From CADEFX01 sp046154585 (lineage in GTDB: Bacteria > Pseudomonadota > Alphaproteobacteria > Rhizobiales > Hyphomicrobiaceae): a stretch of 64,000 bases of DNA. The stretch lies in contig JBJXDX010000148.1 in NCBI GenBank assembly GCA_046154585.1, forward strand, positions 1 through 64,000, written 5' to 3'. Below the pieces are notes generated by a model. That model had not been told where the DNA came from. It made no database searches and was given only the letters and a program-made list of their open reading frames with translations. Shown piece by piece: positions 8,814-17,197 of this stretch. Both the position numbers and the translations under genes were made by a program. Every line of letters starts with the position of its first letter. The first letter of the stretch is position 1.

Positions 8814-9218
8814 ATGGCTTCTGGCACAGCAGGCACCAACGCCCGCGAATACCCGCAGCAGATGATTCACTATCTGCGCAAATCGATCACCCACCTCGAC
8901 AACGGCCGCACGGTTGATGTCGGCCGGCTGCCGGCGGGCGCGGTAATGCTCAAGCCAATCTCGGGCGTGCAGGTGAATGTCGCCTTCAATGGAGACACCA
9001 CCAACACGCTCGACATCGGCCCGTCCACCGACTCCGGCACCAATCTTTGGATGACCGTCGGATCGCTCGCGGCGGTGGCTTTCGTTCCGCTCGACGAGGC
9101 GGTGTCGATGATCGTCGCAAGCGACACTTTGGTTCAGGCGAAAGTCGTGGCCTCGGCGAACGCGTCCGCCGGGCAGGGCGAGATCATCATCGCCTACGTT
9201 CCCGACAACGACCAGTAA
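8814..9218 (+). CDS. Capsid-associated hypothetical protein (134 aa)
   Basis: A 134-residue, beta-rich-looking protein directly after the capsid gene with AAAGGA 8 nt before ATG. The sequence is rich in Val, Ala, Thr and Gly, with no cysteine and no membrane span, as in head decoration or stabilisation proteins. The position just after the major capsid gene supports a decoration role, but the family is not recognised. It is followed by a strong hairpin (9227-9250). Confidence 0.65.
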   Translation: MASGTAGTNAREYPQQMIHYLRKSITHLDNGRTVDVGRLPAGAVMLKPISGVQVNVAFNGDTTNTLDIGPSTDSGTNLWMTVGSLAAVAFVPLDEAVSMIVASDTLVQAKVVASANASAGQGEIIIAYVPDNDQ

Positions 9219-9226
9219 GGCGCAAT

Positions 9227-9250
9227 GAGGCCGGGCACAGTCCCGGCCTC
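9227..9250 (+). terminator. Perfect hairpin after capsid genes (terminator or RNA stabiliser)
   Basis: GAGGCCGGG (9227-9235) pairs perfectly with CCCGGCCTC (9242-9250) around a 6-nt loop. No T-run follows, so it may be a partial terminator or a 3' hairpin protecting the abundant capsid message rather than a strict rho-independent terminator. Confidence 0.55.
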
Positions 9251-9276
9251 TGACATCTGTGAGACATGAGGCCCCA

Positions 9277-9777
9277 ATGCATCGTCACGGCTACATCGCA
9301 CCGTTCTACGCCTTCAACCGGCCTGCCAACACGACGCAGTACGCTCAGAACGAGCTGGTGGCCAATAGCGCCACGGCTGCCGACGTTGTGCCGCTGTCCT
9401 GGAACGTCGACCCTATCGGCGGGCGCGGCAAGATCGTTGCCGTCCGGTTGTTCACGGACAACGAAGCGGTGACGGCCGCGATTTTCAACCTGCACATCTT
9501 CCGCGAGGACCCGGGCGTTCCCACCAACGGCGACAACGGCGCCTACTCGGTCGCATCCGTCCGGCAGTTGCTGGCCACGGTCGCTCTCGACCTCTCGTCC
9601 GGCGCCACGGTCAGCTCCACCGACAAGATGGAGCGCATCGCGCTGTCCACGCCGATCGTCTTCCAGGTCCCGCCTGAGAACCGCGTGCTGTACGGCCTTC
9701 TGAGCACCGGCACGTCGGGCACCTACACGCCGATCTCGGGCGAGATCTTCGAGGTCACTTTGGAGATCGAGGCATGA
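9277..9777 (+). CDS. Phage structural hypothetical protein (166 aa)
   Basis: A 166-residue protein starting MHRHGYIAPFYAFNRPAN. The middle and end look like a beta sandwich (alternating hydrophobic residues, many Thr, Val and Ile). No membrane span or catalytic motif is seen. It lies between the capsid hairpin and the adaptor-like gene, so a head-surface or neck role is possible. The ATG at 9277 is preferred to the GTG at 9259. The stop overlaps the ATG of a 27-codon frame (ATGA at 9774). Confidence 0.6.
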   Translation: MHRHGYIAPFYAFNRPANTTQYAQNELVANSATAADVVPLSWNVDPIGGRGKIVAVRLFTDNEAVTAAIFNLHIFREDPGVPTNGDNGAYSVASVRQLLATVALDLSSGATVSSTDKMERIALSTPIVFQVPPENRVLYGLLSTGTSGTYTPISGEIFEVTLEIEA

Positions 9778-9857
9778 CGGTTTCACTTCCTCAATTGGTC
9801 ATTATGGGAAGTAAAAAAATGCGGAGGGACGTGTCATTTCGACCCTTGGAATCATGA
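9774..9857 (+). CDS. Short coupling frame or leader peptide (27 aa)
   Basis: ATG 9774 overlaps the previous stop. The frame runs 27 codons through an A7 tract and ends at a TGA that overlaps the ATG at 9854 of the next gene. It is basic and has no family. It may only carry ribosomes across the start region of the adaptor gene. A similar short overlapping frame (12210-12260) precedes the 12.2-kb gene. Confidence 0.3.
   Translation: MTVSLPQLVIMGSKKMRRDVSFRPLES
9823..9838 (+). promoter_or_regulatory. Strong Shine-Dalgarno site pointing to an ATT start
   Basis: GGAGG (9823-9827) stands 8 nt before an in-frame ATT at 9836, but 26 nt before the first ATG at 9854. The codons from ATT onward read STLGIMKERIAAEL, which resembles the usual N-terminus of this adaptor family. 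The same arrangement recurs at 12237-12252 with ATC. Confidence 0.4.
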
Positions 9858-10507
9858 AGGAGCGCATCGCGGCTGAGTTGCGTCGGGACGATCTCTCGAC
9901 AGCAACGGAATTCCGCGTGCTGTCGTCGGTGTCGGACATCCACGATGCGATCTTGAGCGCCATCGAGATGTACCAGCACAAGCGGTTCTACTTCAACGAG
10001 AGCCGCACCATCACCTTCCTGACGACGGCGCTGCAGGCTCGGTACGGCGAGAACGACGACACCGACATCGCTCGCATCATCAAGTTCGACTACGTGACGG
10101 CGACCGTCGCCGGCGAGCCCTATGAGCTGACGCCGATGGCTCCAAACGAGGCGGAAGTGGCCGTCAGCTCTGGCATCAACCGTGGCCAGCCTGAATTCTA
10201 CAGTTACTACGGTCAGGAGATCGTGTTGGCGCCGATCCCGGTCGACGACGACTGGGCGATCCGAGTCGGCGCCGTCATCTCGCAGCCTGCTCCCGCCAGC
10301 GACAGCGAGGCCAACAATGTCTGGATGACAAAAGCCGAGCGCCTCATTCGCGCGACCGCGAAGATGGAACTCTACCTGCACGTCATCAAGGACATCGAGG
10401 CAGCAAATACGCAGAAGGCCATCGCTGACGATGCCCTGGCCCGGCTCAACGAGCGGATGTTCAACCTCGCTGTCATGGGCGACGGCCTCGTGGAGGCCTG
10501 GGGCTGA
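9854..10507 (+). CDS. Phage adaptor / head-tail connector-like protein
   Basis: At least 217 residues. The N-terminal pattern (MKERIAAELRRDDL, then about 35 residues later YQHKRFYFNESRT) is typical of phage adaptor proteins that join the portal to the tail in short-tailed phages. The family assignment is by recognition of this pattern. ATG 9854 is the first standard start, but the ribosome site and the family's usual N-terminus fit a start 6 codons upstream at ATT 9836 better. An in-frame TAA at 9812 limits any further extension. The stop is coupled (TGATG) to the next gene. Confidence 0.65.
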   Translation: MKERIAAELRRDDLSTATEFRVLSSVSDIHDAILSAIEMYQHKRFYFNESRTITFLTTALQARYGENDDTDIARIIKFDYVTATVAGEPYELTPMAPNEAEVAVSSGINRGQPEFYSYYGQEIVLAPIPVDDDWAIRVGAVISQPAPASDSEANNVWMTKAERLIRATAKMELYLHVIKDIEAANTQKAIADDALARLNERMFNLAVMGDGLVEAWG

Positions 10508-12210
10508 TGGCTGGCGTGATGACATGGGGCGAGTATCGGCCCGACGTGAACGACCTGGATCAGCAGCACACGCGCTCGATCCTGAATGTCGTGCCGCGTG
10601 GGGACGGCTATGGGCCGATGCAGGACCTCGTCTCATTCACCACAGCGGTGGGCGCTCCCTGCCGCGGCATGTTCTATGCCCGTAACGATGATGGCTCCGT
10701 GACGATCTTCGCAGCCACGTCGACCAACATCTACATGCTGGAGAACTCCACCTTCACCTGGGAGAACGTCTCGCAGGGCGGCGGCCCCTACACGGCGCTC
10801 CCGGCCACAGCACATTGGCAGTTCGCCCAGTTCGGCCAGATCGTCATCGCAGTCCAGCCCAACGTGGACCCGCAGAAATTCGATCTGGGCTCGCCTATGG
10901 CGTTCGAGGACCTGGGCGATGATCCGCCGCGCGCTGCTTACATCGCCATCGTCAACCGCTTCGTGGTCCTGTCGGGCCTAACGGACAATCCGACCCGCAT
11001 GCAGTGGTGTGGCATCGACGACATCGAGAACTGGACGGCTGGCACCGGTTCTGGGGACTTTCAGGATCTGCCGGACGGCGGCAATGCCCGCAACGTGGTC
11101 GGCGGCGAATTCGGCATCATCCTGCAGGACTTCGCCGTTCGCCGCATGATCTTCGCCCCGGGCTCCGAACTCATCTTCCAGATCGATCGCATCGGCAAGG
11201 ACCAAGGCGTCCTTGCGCCCTACAGCGTGTGCACGTCGGGCGATCTGATTTTCTTCCTGAGCCCTCAGGGCTTCGTGCAGATGGATGCCAATGGCGGCAT
11301 GATCCCCATCGGCCGCGAGAAGGTGGACCGCACCTTTTTCGCTGATTGGGATGACGGCCAGGTGCAGCTCGTCATGGCGGCTGCAGATCCGCGCGCACAC
11401 AAGGTGCTCTTCGTCTACAAGCGCTTGGCTAGCTCCGGCACGACCTGGGACCGCGGCCTGATCTACGACTGGCTGCTGAAGCGCTGGTCGCCGCTCATGA
11501 TCGAAGGCGAGTTCATCTCGTCGCTGTCGCGGCCCGGCCTGACGCTCGAAGGTTTGGACGCGCTGGCTCCCGGCGCGATGTCGATCACGGGAGCCGCGAA
11601 CAACGGCTCCGGTCTGATCCGCATCACCGTGGCCGACACGGATGCCGCGCCTTATCCGATCGTCACGGGCGAGTGGCGCACCATCTCCGCTGTCGGCGGA
11701 ACGACTGAAGCCAATGGAACGTGGCAGGTCACCCGCATCAGCGGCACCACCTTCGATCTCGTGGGATCGACATTCGCCAACAACTATACGTCGGGCGGTA
11801 TCGTCGGCGGCTCTGTCGACCTGATGGAGTTTCCCTTCGATGACATCTCGACCGGCACGCTGCCGCAGCTGAGTGCCTTCAACAGCTCGCACGAACTCGG
11901 CTTCTTCAGTGGCGACACGCTTGAGGCCACCATGGAGACGCCGGAGCAGTCGAACGGCAATGGCCGGCTGCGCGTGCAGGGCTTTTGGCCGCTGACAGAC
12001 GCGCCGACGGTGTACGGCTCCATCTCCAAGCGCGAGAACCTCAATGTCTCGCCGACCTACACCAACGAGAGCCTCATGAGCAGCATTGGCTTCTGCGCCA
12101 TGATCCGCGACACCCGCTACTCGAAGGCGAAGATCCGCATCCCAGCAGCAACGGCTTGGACGTACGCCACCGGCGTGCGCCCCGAGGCGACGTCCGGAGG
12201 AATGCACTGA
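10507..12210 (+). CDS. Tail stabilisation/nozzle protein, P22 gp10-like
   Basis: A 567-residue protein. Repeated beta-rich blade-like segments (about residues 50-330) and the conserved look of IAIVNRFVVLSGLTDNPTRMQW near 160 fit the family of phage stabilisation proteins related to P22 gp10, which plug the portal-adaptor assembly and form the tail nozzle. Residues about 355-440 look like an inserted Gly/Thr-rich domain of the kind found in many tail proteins. It follows the adaptor gene, as in P22-like phages. Confidence 0.7.
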   Translation: MAGVMTWGEYRPDVNDLDQQHTRSILNVVPRGDGYGPMQDLVSFTTAVGAPCRGMFYARNDDGSVTIFAATSTNIYMLENSTFTWENVSQGGGPYTALPATAHWQFAQFGQIVIAVQPNVDPQKFDLGSPMAFEDLGDDPPRAAYIAIVNRFVVLSGLTDNPTRMQWCGIDDIENWTAGTGSGDFQDLPDGGNARNVVGGEFGIILQDFAVRRMIFAPGSELIFQIDRIGKDQGVLAPYSVCTSGDLIFFLSPQGFVQMDANGGMIPIGREKVDRTFFADWDDGQVQLVMAAADPRAHKVLFVYKRLASSGTTWDRGLIYDWLLKRWSPLMIEGEFISSLSRPGLTLEGLDALAPGAMSITGAANNGSGLIRITVADTDAAPYPIVTGEWRTISAVGGTTEANGTWQVTRISGTTFDLVGSTFANNYTSGGIVGGSVDLMEFPFDDISTGTLPQLSAFNSSHELGFFSGDTLEATMETPEQSNGNGRLRVQGFWPLTDAPTVYGSISKRENLNVSPTYTNESLMSSIGFCAMIRDTRYSKAKIRIPAATAWTYATGVRPEATSGGMH

Positions 12211-12228
12211 TGCAAACCATCATCAGCG

Positions 12229-12564
12229 ATGCTCGGGGAGGGCCGTGTCATCTCCGGTAACGTTCCGGCACCGAACGAGAAGGATCTCTGGCGCATCGTC
12301 AGAGCGATCCGCGACCTGTTCGAAGGCCGCGGCAATCACACCGGCTCGTTCACGATGACCGAGAACGCAGGCTCGACCGCCGTCGTCGCCCCCAACTGCG
12401 GCGCGGAGAGCAAGATCACGCTCACGCCTCGGACAGCAGCGGCCGCGACCGAGTTCGGTGCCGGCACTTGGCACATCGCCTCCATCGGCCAAGGCACGTT
12501 CACCGTCAATCACGTCAACAGCGCGACTGCAGATCGCACCTTCGACTACTCGATACAGGGGTAA
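12229..12564 (+). CDS. Hypothetical virion protein (111 aa)
   Basis: The first part (SGNVPAPNEKDLWRIVRAI) is helical and polar; the remainder is a Thr/Ala-rich beta segment. The first ATG in frame is 12229, but the only good ribosome site (GGAGG 12237-12241) lies inside the frame, 8 nt before an ATC at 12250, so translation may begin there and give about 104 residues. The product is unknown and is probably a virion component given its place between the nozzle and internal virion genes. Confidence 0.55.
   Translation: MLGEGRVISGNVPAPNEKDLWRIVRAIRDLFEGRGNHTGSFTMTENAGSTAVVAPNCGAESKITLTPRTAAAATEFGAGTWHIASIGQGTFTVNHVNSATADRTFDYSIQG
12237..12252 (+). promoter_or_regulatory. Strong Shine-Dalgarno site pointing to an ATC start
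   Basis: GGAGG (12237-12241) lies 8 nt before an in-frame ATC at 12250. The block reads GGAGGGCCGTGTCATCTC, nearly identical to the one before the adaptor gene (GGAGGGACGTGTCATTTC at 9823-9840). No ATG, GTG or TTG occurs in frame at the right distance. Confidence 0.4.
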
Positions 12565-12569
12565 ACGCC

Positions 12570-13400
12570 ATGGGCTTCGGATTGAGCTTCGGCTCCAGCA
12601 GCAAGACCACCAACACGAACAGCAACTCGCAGTCCGATCCGTGGGACAAGACGATCCCTCAGCTGGACTCGTTCCTGAAGGACGTCGTCGGCACCAAGGG
12701 CGTCATTGGCCCCTCGGGCGATCAGCTCGATGCGTATGAACAGCTGAAGCGCAATGCGGCGGGGGGCAACCCCTGGGCCGAAGACATCGGCATGCTGACG
12801 ACGGATCTGTTCGGCACGGAGTCGCGCGCCGGACAGGTCGGCGATGAGCTAGCGGCGCTCAAGGAGCGCCTGGGCGGCATCGCTGACGGCTCCAGCCTCG
12901 ATCCGGCGACCAACCCGTACATCCAGCAGATGATGAAAACGACGGGCGACGACATCTCGAACCGCATCAAGCAGATGTTCGCCGGCGCCGGCCGCGACAT
13001 CACCGGCAACGCGGCCGGCCAGGCGGCCATGGGCCGTGGGATCAGTGCAGGCATCACGCCGATCCTTGCTCAATTCTTCGACCAGGAGCTGAACCGGCAG
13101 AGCGATGCCGCCAAGACGCTCTACACGGCAGGCACGGGCGCAGCAGGTCAGCAGTCGGACATGGACCGCGCCACGCTCGCCACGCGCGCCAGCGGCATCG
13201 ATGCGGCCGACACGGCGCAGGCCGCGCGCGACCAGGGCGCCAACACGATCCTCAACCTCGATCAGCAGCTCAAGCAGATGCCGTTCGAGGACCTGTCGCT
13301 CTACGCGTCTCTGCTGCTGCCGATCGCCGGTCTGGGCGGGCAGCAGTCCGGCACCAGCACGTCGAAATCGAAGGGCTCCAGCTTCGGCTTGAGCCTCTAA
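12570..13400 (+). CDS. Internal virion/ejection-type hypothetical protein (276 aa)
   Basis: A 276-residue protein starting MGFGLSFGSSSKTTNTNSNS, with a low-complexity Ser/Asn/Thr N-terminus, a helical Ala/Gln/Asp-rich middle with ATNPYIQQMM near residue 110, and another Ser/Gly-rich tail. This composition and the gene's place after the nozzle gene are typical of proteins packed in podovirus heads and ejected with the DNA. No enzymatic motif is seen. ATG 12570 is chosen because the longer frame overlaps the upstream gene by about 100 bp. Confidence 0.6.
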   Translation: MGFGLSFGSSSKTTNTNSNSQSDPWDKTIPQLDSFLKDVVGTKGVIGPSGDQLDAYEQLKRNAAGGNPWAEDIGMLTTDLFGTESRAGQVGDELAALKERLGGIADGSSLDPATNPYIQQMMKTTGDDISNRIKQMFAGAGRDITGNAAGQAAMGRGISAGITPILAQFFDQELNRQSDAAKTLYTAGTGAAGQQSDMDRATLATRASGIDAADTAQAARDQGANTILNLDQQLKQMPFEDLSLYASLLLPIAGLGGQQSGTSTSKSKGSSFGLSL

Positions 13401-13410
13401 GGAGATCGCG

Positions 13411-14979
13411 ATGGCACTTCTCGACGAACTGTTCGGCGGCACGCCTCCCACGCCCGAGGATGTGCAAGCGCTCGTGCAGAAGCTGGTTCAGCTGCAGCAG
13501 CAGCCTCAGATGGGCACCAACGAGGTCACGGTCTCTAATCCGGGGACCCTGGCAGCCGTGGAGCAGTTCAGGCGGGCACAAGCGGCTCAGGCTGCCCAGA
13601 CGCAGGGAGATGGCGCCGCTGAGGCTCAGAGACTCAATCAGGGCGTTCAGGAGCGTGCGGCGGCCAACAGGATGGCGGAGTCAAACCCGCAGCGGGCACC
13701 CGGCGGCTTGGAGCAGCTTGGTGTCTTTCTGGCGGGTGGATCGCAGGGCGACGGGCTTCTGTCGGCCATCGGCCACGGCATCAGCAACGTGTCGGCGAAA
13801 TCCAAGTCGGCCGAGACCGAGAACATGACGGCCCGGGCTCTCATGGCGAAAGGTCTAGATCAGGAGACAGCCACGCTCGCCGTTCGCAACCCCGAGATCA
13901 TGAAGCAGATGATCCCGATGTTCAGCCGGTCGGCACCGCAGACCATCGATGTCCCGGGGCCCTTCGGCCAGATGCAATCGCTGTATTGGGACCCGGCGAC
14001 GAAGAAGTATCGCTCCGCGACCAGCCTGATCGAAGGACAGCCCACGGCCACCGTGCGCGCGCAGCAGGCGGCTCAGGCGGCCGAGCAGGGCGCGATGCCG
14101 GCTGTCGCTGAGAGTCAGGCAGCGGCCAGCAATGGCGTTCCGGCGGCTCCCGCCGCTAAGGCCGTCGGTCCCAACATGACCGAGGATGGTCAGCACGTCA
14201 TCGGCAACGCCGTGGCGAAGGCCCCTGATGGCTACGTGCACAAGCTGGCACCGAACGGCACCGGCTATCTCTACACGCCGGAGGGTCGCCCGGTCTTCGA
14301 GTCGAAGGCCGAGGTCGATGCGCGCGGCAAGAACACGGAGAAACACCTGGAGGCGGCCGACAAACAGGTCAAGGCCGGCGAACAGGTTGCAGGCGCCATC
14401 GATCAGCTCACGCGCCTGCCGATGGACTTCGGCAAGCAGGCACTGGAACGCGCCATCGGTCCCTGGAGCGCCACCGATCCCAACCCGGCAAGCCAGGCCG
14501 GCATCTGGGGCACGGGCATCTCCGTCGACAACCTGGGCCGCAACATTGCGCGCGGCATTGGCGAGGTATCGGCGAAAATGGAAGGCGGCGCTGCGCCGAC
14601 TGAAGTGCGCGATCGTATCGAGACGGTGACGAAGAACCTCGCTGCCGTCATGAAGCCGCTCGTTCGTGCGCCCGGGGAAGGTGCTTGGTCCGACAAGGAC
14701 CAGGCGAACCTGGAGGCGCAGATCGGCATGCTGACGCGCGCTCGCAGCGCGGAAGAGTACGAGCGTCGCCTGAGCGACATCCGCGAGAACATCAGCAAGG
14801 TCTTCAAGCTGCAGGTTCCGAAGGCCGGTGAGGTCACGCGCAGCGCGAATGCCCCGATCACGGCCGAGGACGATGTCACCGGCATCGAACAGCTGATGCA
14901 GGGGCTCTCGCCTGAGAAGCTTGAGATTCTGCGGCGCATGGGAATTGCAACTCCCTCGGCTACGGGAGGGCGGTTCTGA
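13411..14979 (+). CDS. Internal virion protein (522 aa)
   Basis: A 522-residue Ala/Gln/Glu-rich, largely helical protein with no membrane span, starting MALLDELFGGTPPTPEDVQA after AAGGAG. The LLDELFG-type N-terminus resembles that of the next gene product (MGLLDSIFG), hinting at a shared targeting or assembly tag. Long Gln/Ala-rich tracts around 45-80 and 230-260 look like flexible linkers. Gene order points to an ejection protein. There is no recognised catalytic domain. It is coupled to the next gene by TGATG. Confidence 0.6.
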   Translation: MALLDELFGGTPPTPEDVQALVQKLVQLQQQPQMGTNEVTVSNPGTLAAVEQFRRAQAAQAAQTQGDGAAEAQRLNQGVQERAAANRMAESNPQRAPGGLEQLGVFLAGGSQGDGLLSAIGHGISNVSAKSKSAETENMTARALMAKGLDQETATLAVRNPEIMKQMIPMFSRSAPQTIDVPGPFGQMQSLYWDPATKKYRSATSLIEGQPTATVRAQQAAQAAEQGAMPAVAESQAAASNGVPAAPAAKAVGPNMTEDGQHVIGNAVAKAPDGYVHKLAPNGTGYLYTPEGRPVFESKAEVDARGKNTEKHLEAADKQVKAGEQVAGAIDQLTRLPMDFGKQALERAIGPWSATDPNPASQAGIWGTGISVDNLGRNIARGIGEVSAKMEGGAAPTEVRDRIETVTKNLAAVMKPLVRAPGEGAWSDKDQANLEAQIGMLTRARSAEEYERRLSDIRENISKVFKLQVPKAGEVTRSANAPITAEDDVTGIEQLMQGLSPEKLEILRRMGIATPSATGGRF

Positions 14980-15944
14980 TGGGGCTGCTCGACAGCATCT
15001 TCGGCCTGGACAGCGGAGGCAGCTCCGCGCCGTCAACGGCGTTCTCCGACGGTGGCGCATCGGGCTATTGGGGGCAGAGCCCGGAGTGGCAGCAGCTCGA
15101 CGACGTGACCAAGGCGGCGGTCATGGCGTACCTGGAGGCCGACTCCAAAAACGGCAAGGTCGATCTCGGCTCCGCGTCGAACGCCCTCGGCGCCATGATC
15201 AATCGTGCGGACAAGGAAGGCGAGTCCCTCGGCCAGCACGTCTCGAAGAAAATCTATCAGCCCACCATCGAGCCTGCGCAGTACGCCCGTGTCGGCAAAG
15301 CCTTGCAGAGCGAGGAAGTTGCGCAGCTCAAACAGCTCGCTCAGGAGCGCTTGTCGGGACAGCGCGAGGATTGGGTCAGTGGTGCCACGCACTTCCTGGC
15401 TCCTGAGCGGACCATGTTGTCGCTCGAAGCCAAGGAGCCCGGCAAATACAAGAACTGGGGACCGCGTGGACAAAATTGGACAGGCTATGATCCTGCAACA
15501 GGTGAGTATCGCGGCGTGGTCATGCGCGATGCTTCACACGCGTTTCTGGCGCCTAGTGGAGCGCATAGCGCGAAGTTTGGCACGCCGCGCGAACAGCCAC
15601 CTGACGGTATGGACGTTGCGGCTTACAGCCCTGCGCCTGGCACTGCCACCATTCCCCAGGTCAATCCGGGAACCGTTGCTCAAGATGGCAAGGTCGCCCC
15701 GGCGACGTTCGGCAGCTTGGCAGCAACAGCCGGACAAAATCCGGCGTCTGATCTCTCGTCGCTGAAGGGCCTCGTCGCCAACGCCGGGAAGATGACGGCG
15801 AAGATGCAGGGTGCGCAGACGCAGCGGGCCGCCAGCGTCGATGGCGCGCTTCCGCCCATGGCAGCGCTCGGCAAAGTCGATCTCTCACGCATTCTGGAAC
15901 TGCTCGCACAACGCGGGCCACTCGGCACCATCGAAGGAGCATGA
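14979..15944 (+). CDS. SleB-like cell wall hydrolase, probably virion-associated
   Basis: A 321-residue protein. Residues about 30-150 resemble SleB-type cell wall hydrolases: VMAYLEADS with the candidate catalytic Glu, then ALGAMINRAD, SKKIYQP and, near 135, SGATHFLAPERT. Such enzymes cut peptidoglycan. The MGLLDSIFG start, shared in style with the upstream virion protein, and the location among virion genes suggest a lysin carried in the particle that opens the wall during infection, although host lysis is also possible because no other endolysin is visible. The C-terminal half is Ala/Pro/Ser-rich linker. Confidence 0.6.
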   Translation: MGLLDSIFGLDSGGSSAPSTAFSDGGASGYWGQSPEWQQLDDVTKAAVMAYLEADSKNGKVDLGSASNALGAMINRADKEGESLGQHVSKKIYQPTIEPAQYARVGKALQSEEVAQLKQLAQERLSGQREDWVSGATHFLAPERTMLSLEAKEPGKYKNWGPRGQNWTGYDPATGEYRGVVMRDASHAFLAPSGAHSAKFGTPREQPPDGMDVAAYSPAPGTATIPQVNPGTVAQDGKVAPATFGSLAATAGQNPASDLSSLKGLVANAGKMTAKMQGAQTQRAASVDGALPPMAALGKVDLSRILELLAQRGPLGTIEGA

Positions 15945-16306
15945 CCATGTTCAGCTACGACCAAGGCACGAATCCTCTTCAGACGATCTTCGGCAGCCTC
16001 CTGGGCATCAAGCCGACCGTGAACCCGGCAGCGGACACGATCCCGCAGGCGCCCATCAACTACGACCGCATGCAGGCCATCATGAACTCGGGAATCCTGA
16101 AGAACCCGAACGCCTCAATGGATGTGGCGCCCAAGCCGACACCGGCTCCGGTGCAGCAGCAGCCTGCACCGCAGAAGCAGCCGAGCTTCCTGGAGATGCT
16201 GTTCGGGCGTCTCGCTGGTCCGGGCTCAGACGCCGCGCGCATGCAGCAGATCAACTCCGACGACGCGCTTCGCCGTCGCTGGAACAACGTGGATGGGGGT
16301 AGCTGA
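15941..16306 (+). CDS. Hypothetical virion protein (121 aa)
   Basis: A 121-residue protein coupled by an overlapping start (15941) and ending in TGATG with the fibre gene. It has a Pro/Gln/Ala-rich central linker (about residues 62-80) and a short helical C-terminus. Its N-terminus (MTMFSYDQGTNPLQTIFGSL) again carries an LQTIFG-like motif reminiscent of the two preceding genes. It may be a small internal virion or connector protein; the family is not recognised. Confidence 0.6.
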   Translation: MTMFSYDQGTNPLQTIFGSLLGIKPTVNPAADTIPQAPINYDRMQAIMNSGILKNPNASMDVAPKPTPAPVQQQPAPQKQPSFLEMLFGRLAGPGSDAARMQQINSDDALRRRWNNVDGGS

Positions 16307-17196
16307 TGGCTCTCTTCGGCTGGTCTACGACGGCAGGCGATAACGACGACGCTGACGCCAACATCAACCTTCGTGAAGGTCAGGCGCCGAGCACGCTCAA
16401 CAATGCGGGCCGGGCGATCATGGCCGCCATCAAGGTGTGGTTCAACGACATCTCGGGGAACCTGGTCACCGGCGGCACCAGCACGGCCTACACGCTGACG
16501 ACCGGGCAGGGCTTCACGTCGGCGATCGACGGGGTCTACGTCAAGGCTCGGATGAATGCCACCTCCGGCGCCGCTCCGACGCTGGAAGTGGACGATATCG
16601 ATCCCAAGGCCATTCAGGCTGCCTCAGGGACAGCGATTCCGAACGGCGCTCTGCTCAACGGCGGCGTCTACACCTTCGCGTACGACAGCTCGGCCGATGC
16701 GTGGATCGTCGGTGATCGCTTCGGCGATCAGCTCACTTCCGCGGGCAACCCCGATCTTGTCGCCATCGAAGCGCTGGCCGGGACCAACGGCGTGGCGCGC
16801 AAGACGGCGGCGAACACGTGGGCGCTCGATGAGGGCGTCACGGTCATCCCGTTCGTCGCCAACAACAACGGCACCGTGTTCAACACCGGCATCCTCGGCG
16901 AGATCGAGGTGCCCTTCGCGTGCACAATCACCGGCGTCGCGCTGCTCGCCGACCAGACAGGCTCGATCGTCGTCGACATCTGGAAGGACAGCTACGCGAA
17001 CTATCCCCCAACTGATGCCGACAGCATCACAGCTGCGGCGCCGCCGACCATCTCGAACAGCATCAAATCGGTCGATACGACGCTGACTGGGTGGACCACA
17101 GCTGTGGCTGCCGGCGACATCCTCAGGTTCAACATCGATAGCGTCACGTCGATAACGCGCTTCACGCTGTCGCTGCGAGTGAAAAGGTTCATCTGA
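16306..17196 (+). CDS. Tail fibre/spike protein (296 aa)
   Basis: A 296-residue protein. The first 45 residues (GWSTTAGDNDDADANINLRE, then GQAPSTLNNAGRAIMAA) resemble a virion-attachment segment common in tail fibres of alphaproteobacterial phages. The rest is beta-rich, with a Thr/Gly-rich stalk to about residue 130 and a compact C-terminal domain that may bind the receptor or serve for trimer formation. It is the first of three fibre-type genes. Confidence 0.6.
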   Translation: MALFGWSTTAGDNDDADANINLREGQAPSTLNNAGRAIMAAIKVWFNDISGNLVTGGTSTAYTLTTGQGFTSAIDGVYVKARMNATSGAAPTLEVDDIDPKAIQAASGTAIPNGALLNGGVYTFAYDSSADAWIVGDRFGDQLTSAGNPDLVAIEALAGTNGVARKTAANTWALDEGVTVIPFVANNNGTVFNTGILGEIEVPFACTITGVALLADQTGSIVVDIWKDSYANYPPTDADSITAAAPPTISNSIKSVDTTLTGWTTAVAAGDILRFNIDSVTSITRFTLSLRVKRFI

Positions 17197-17197
17197 G

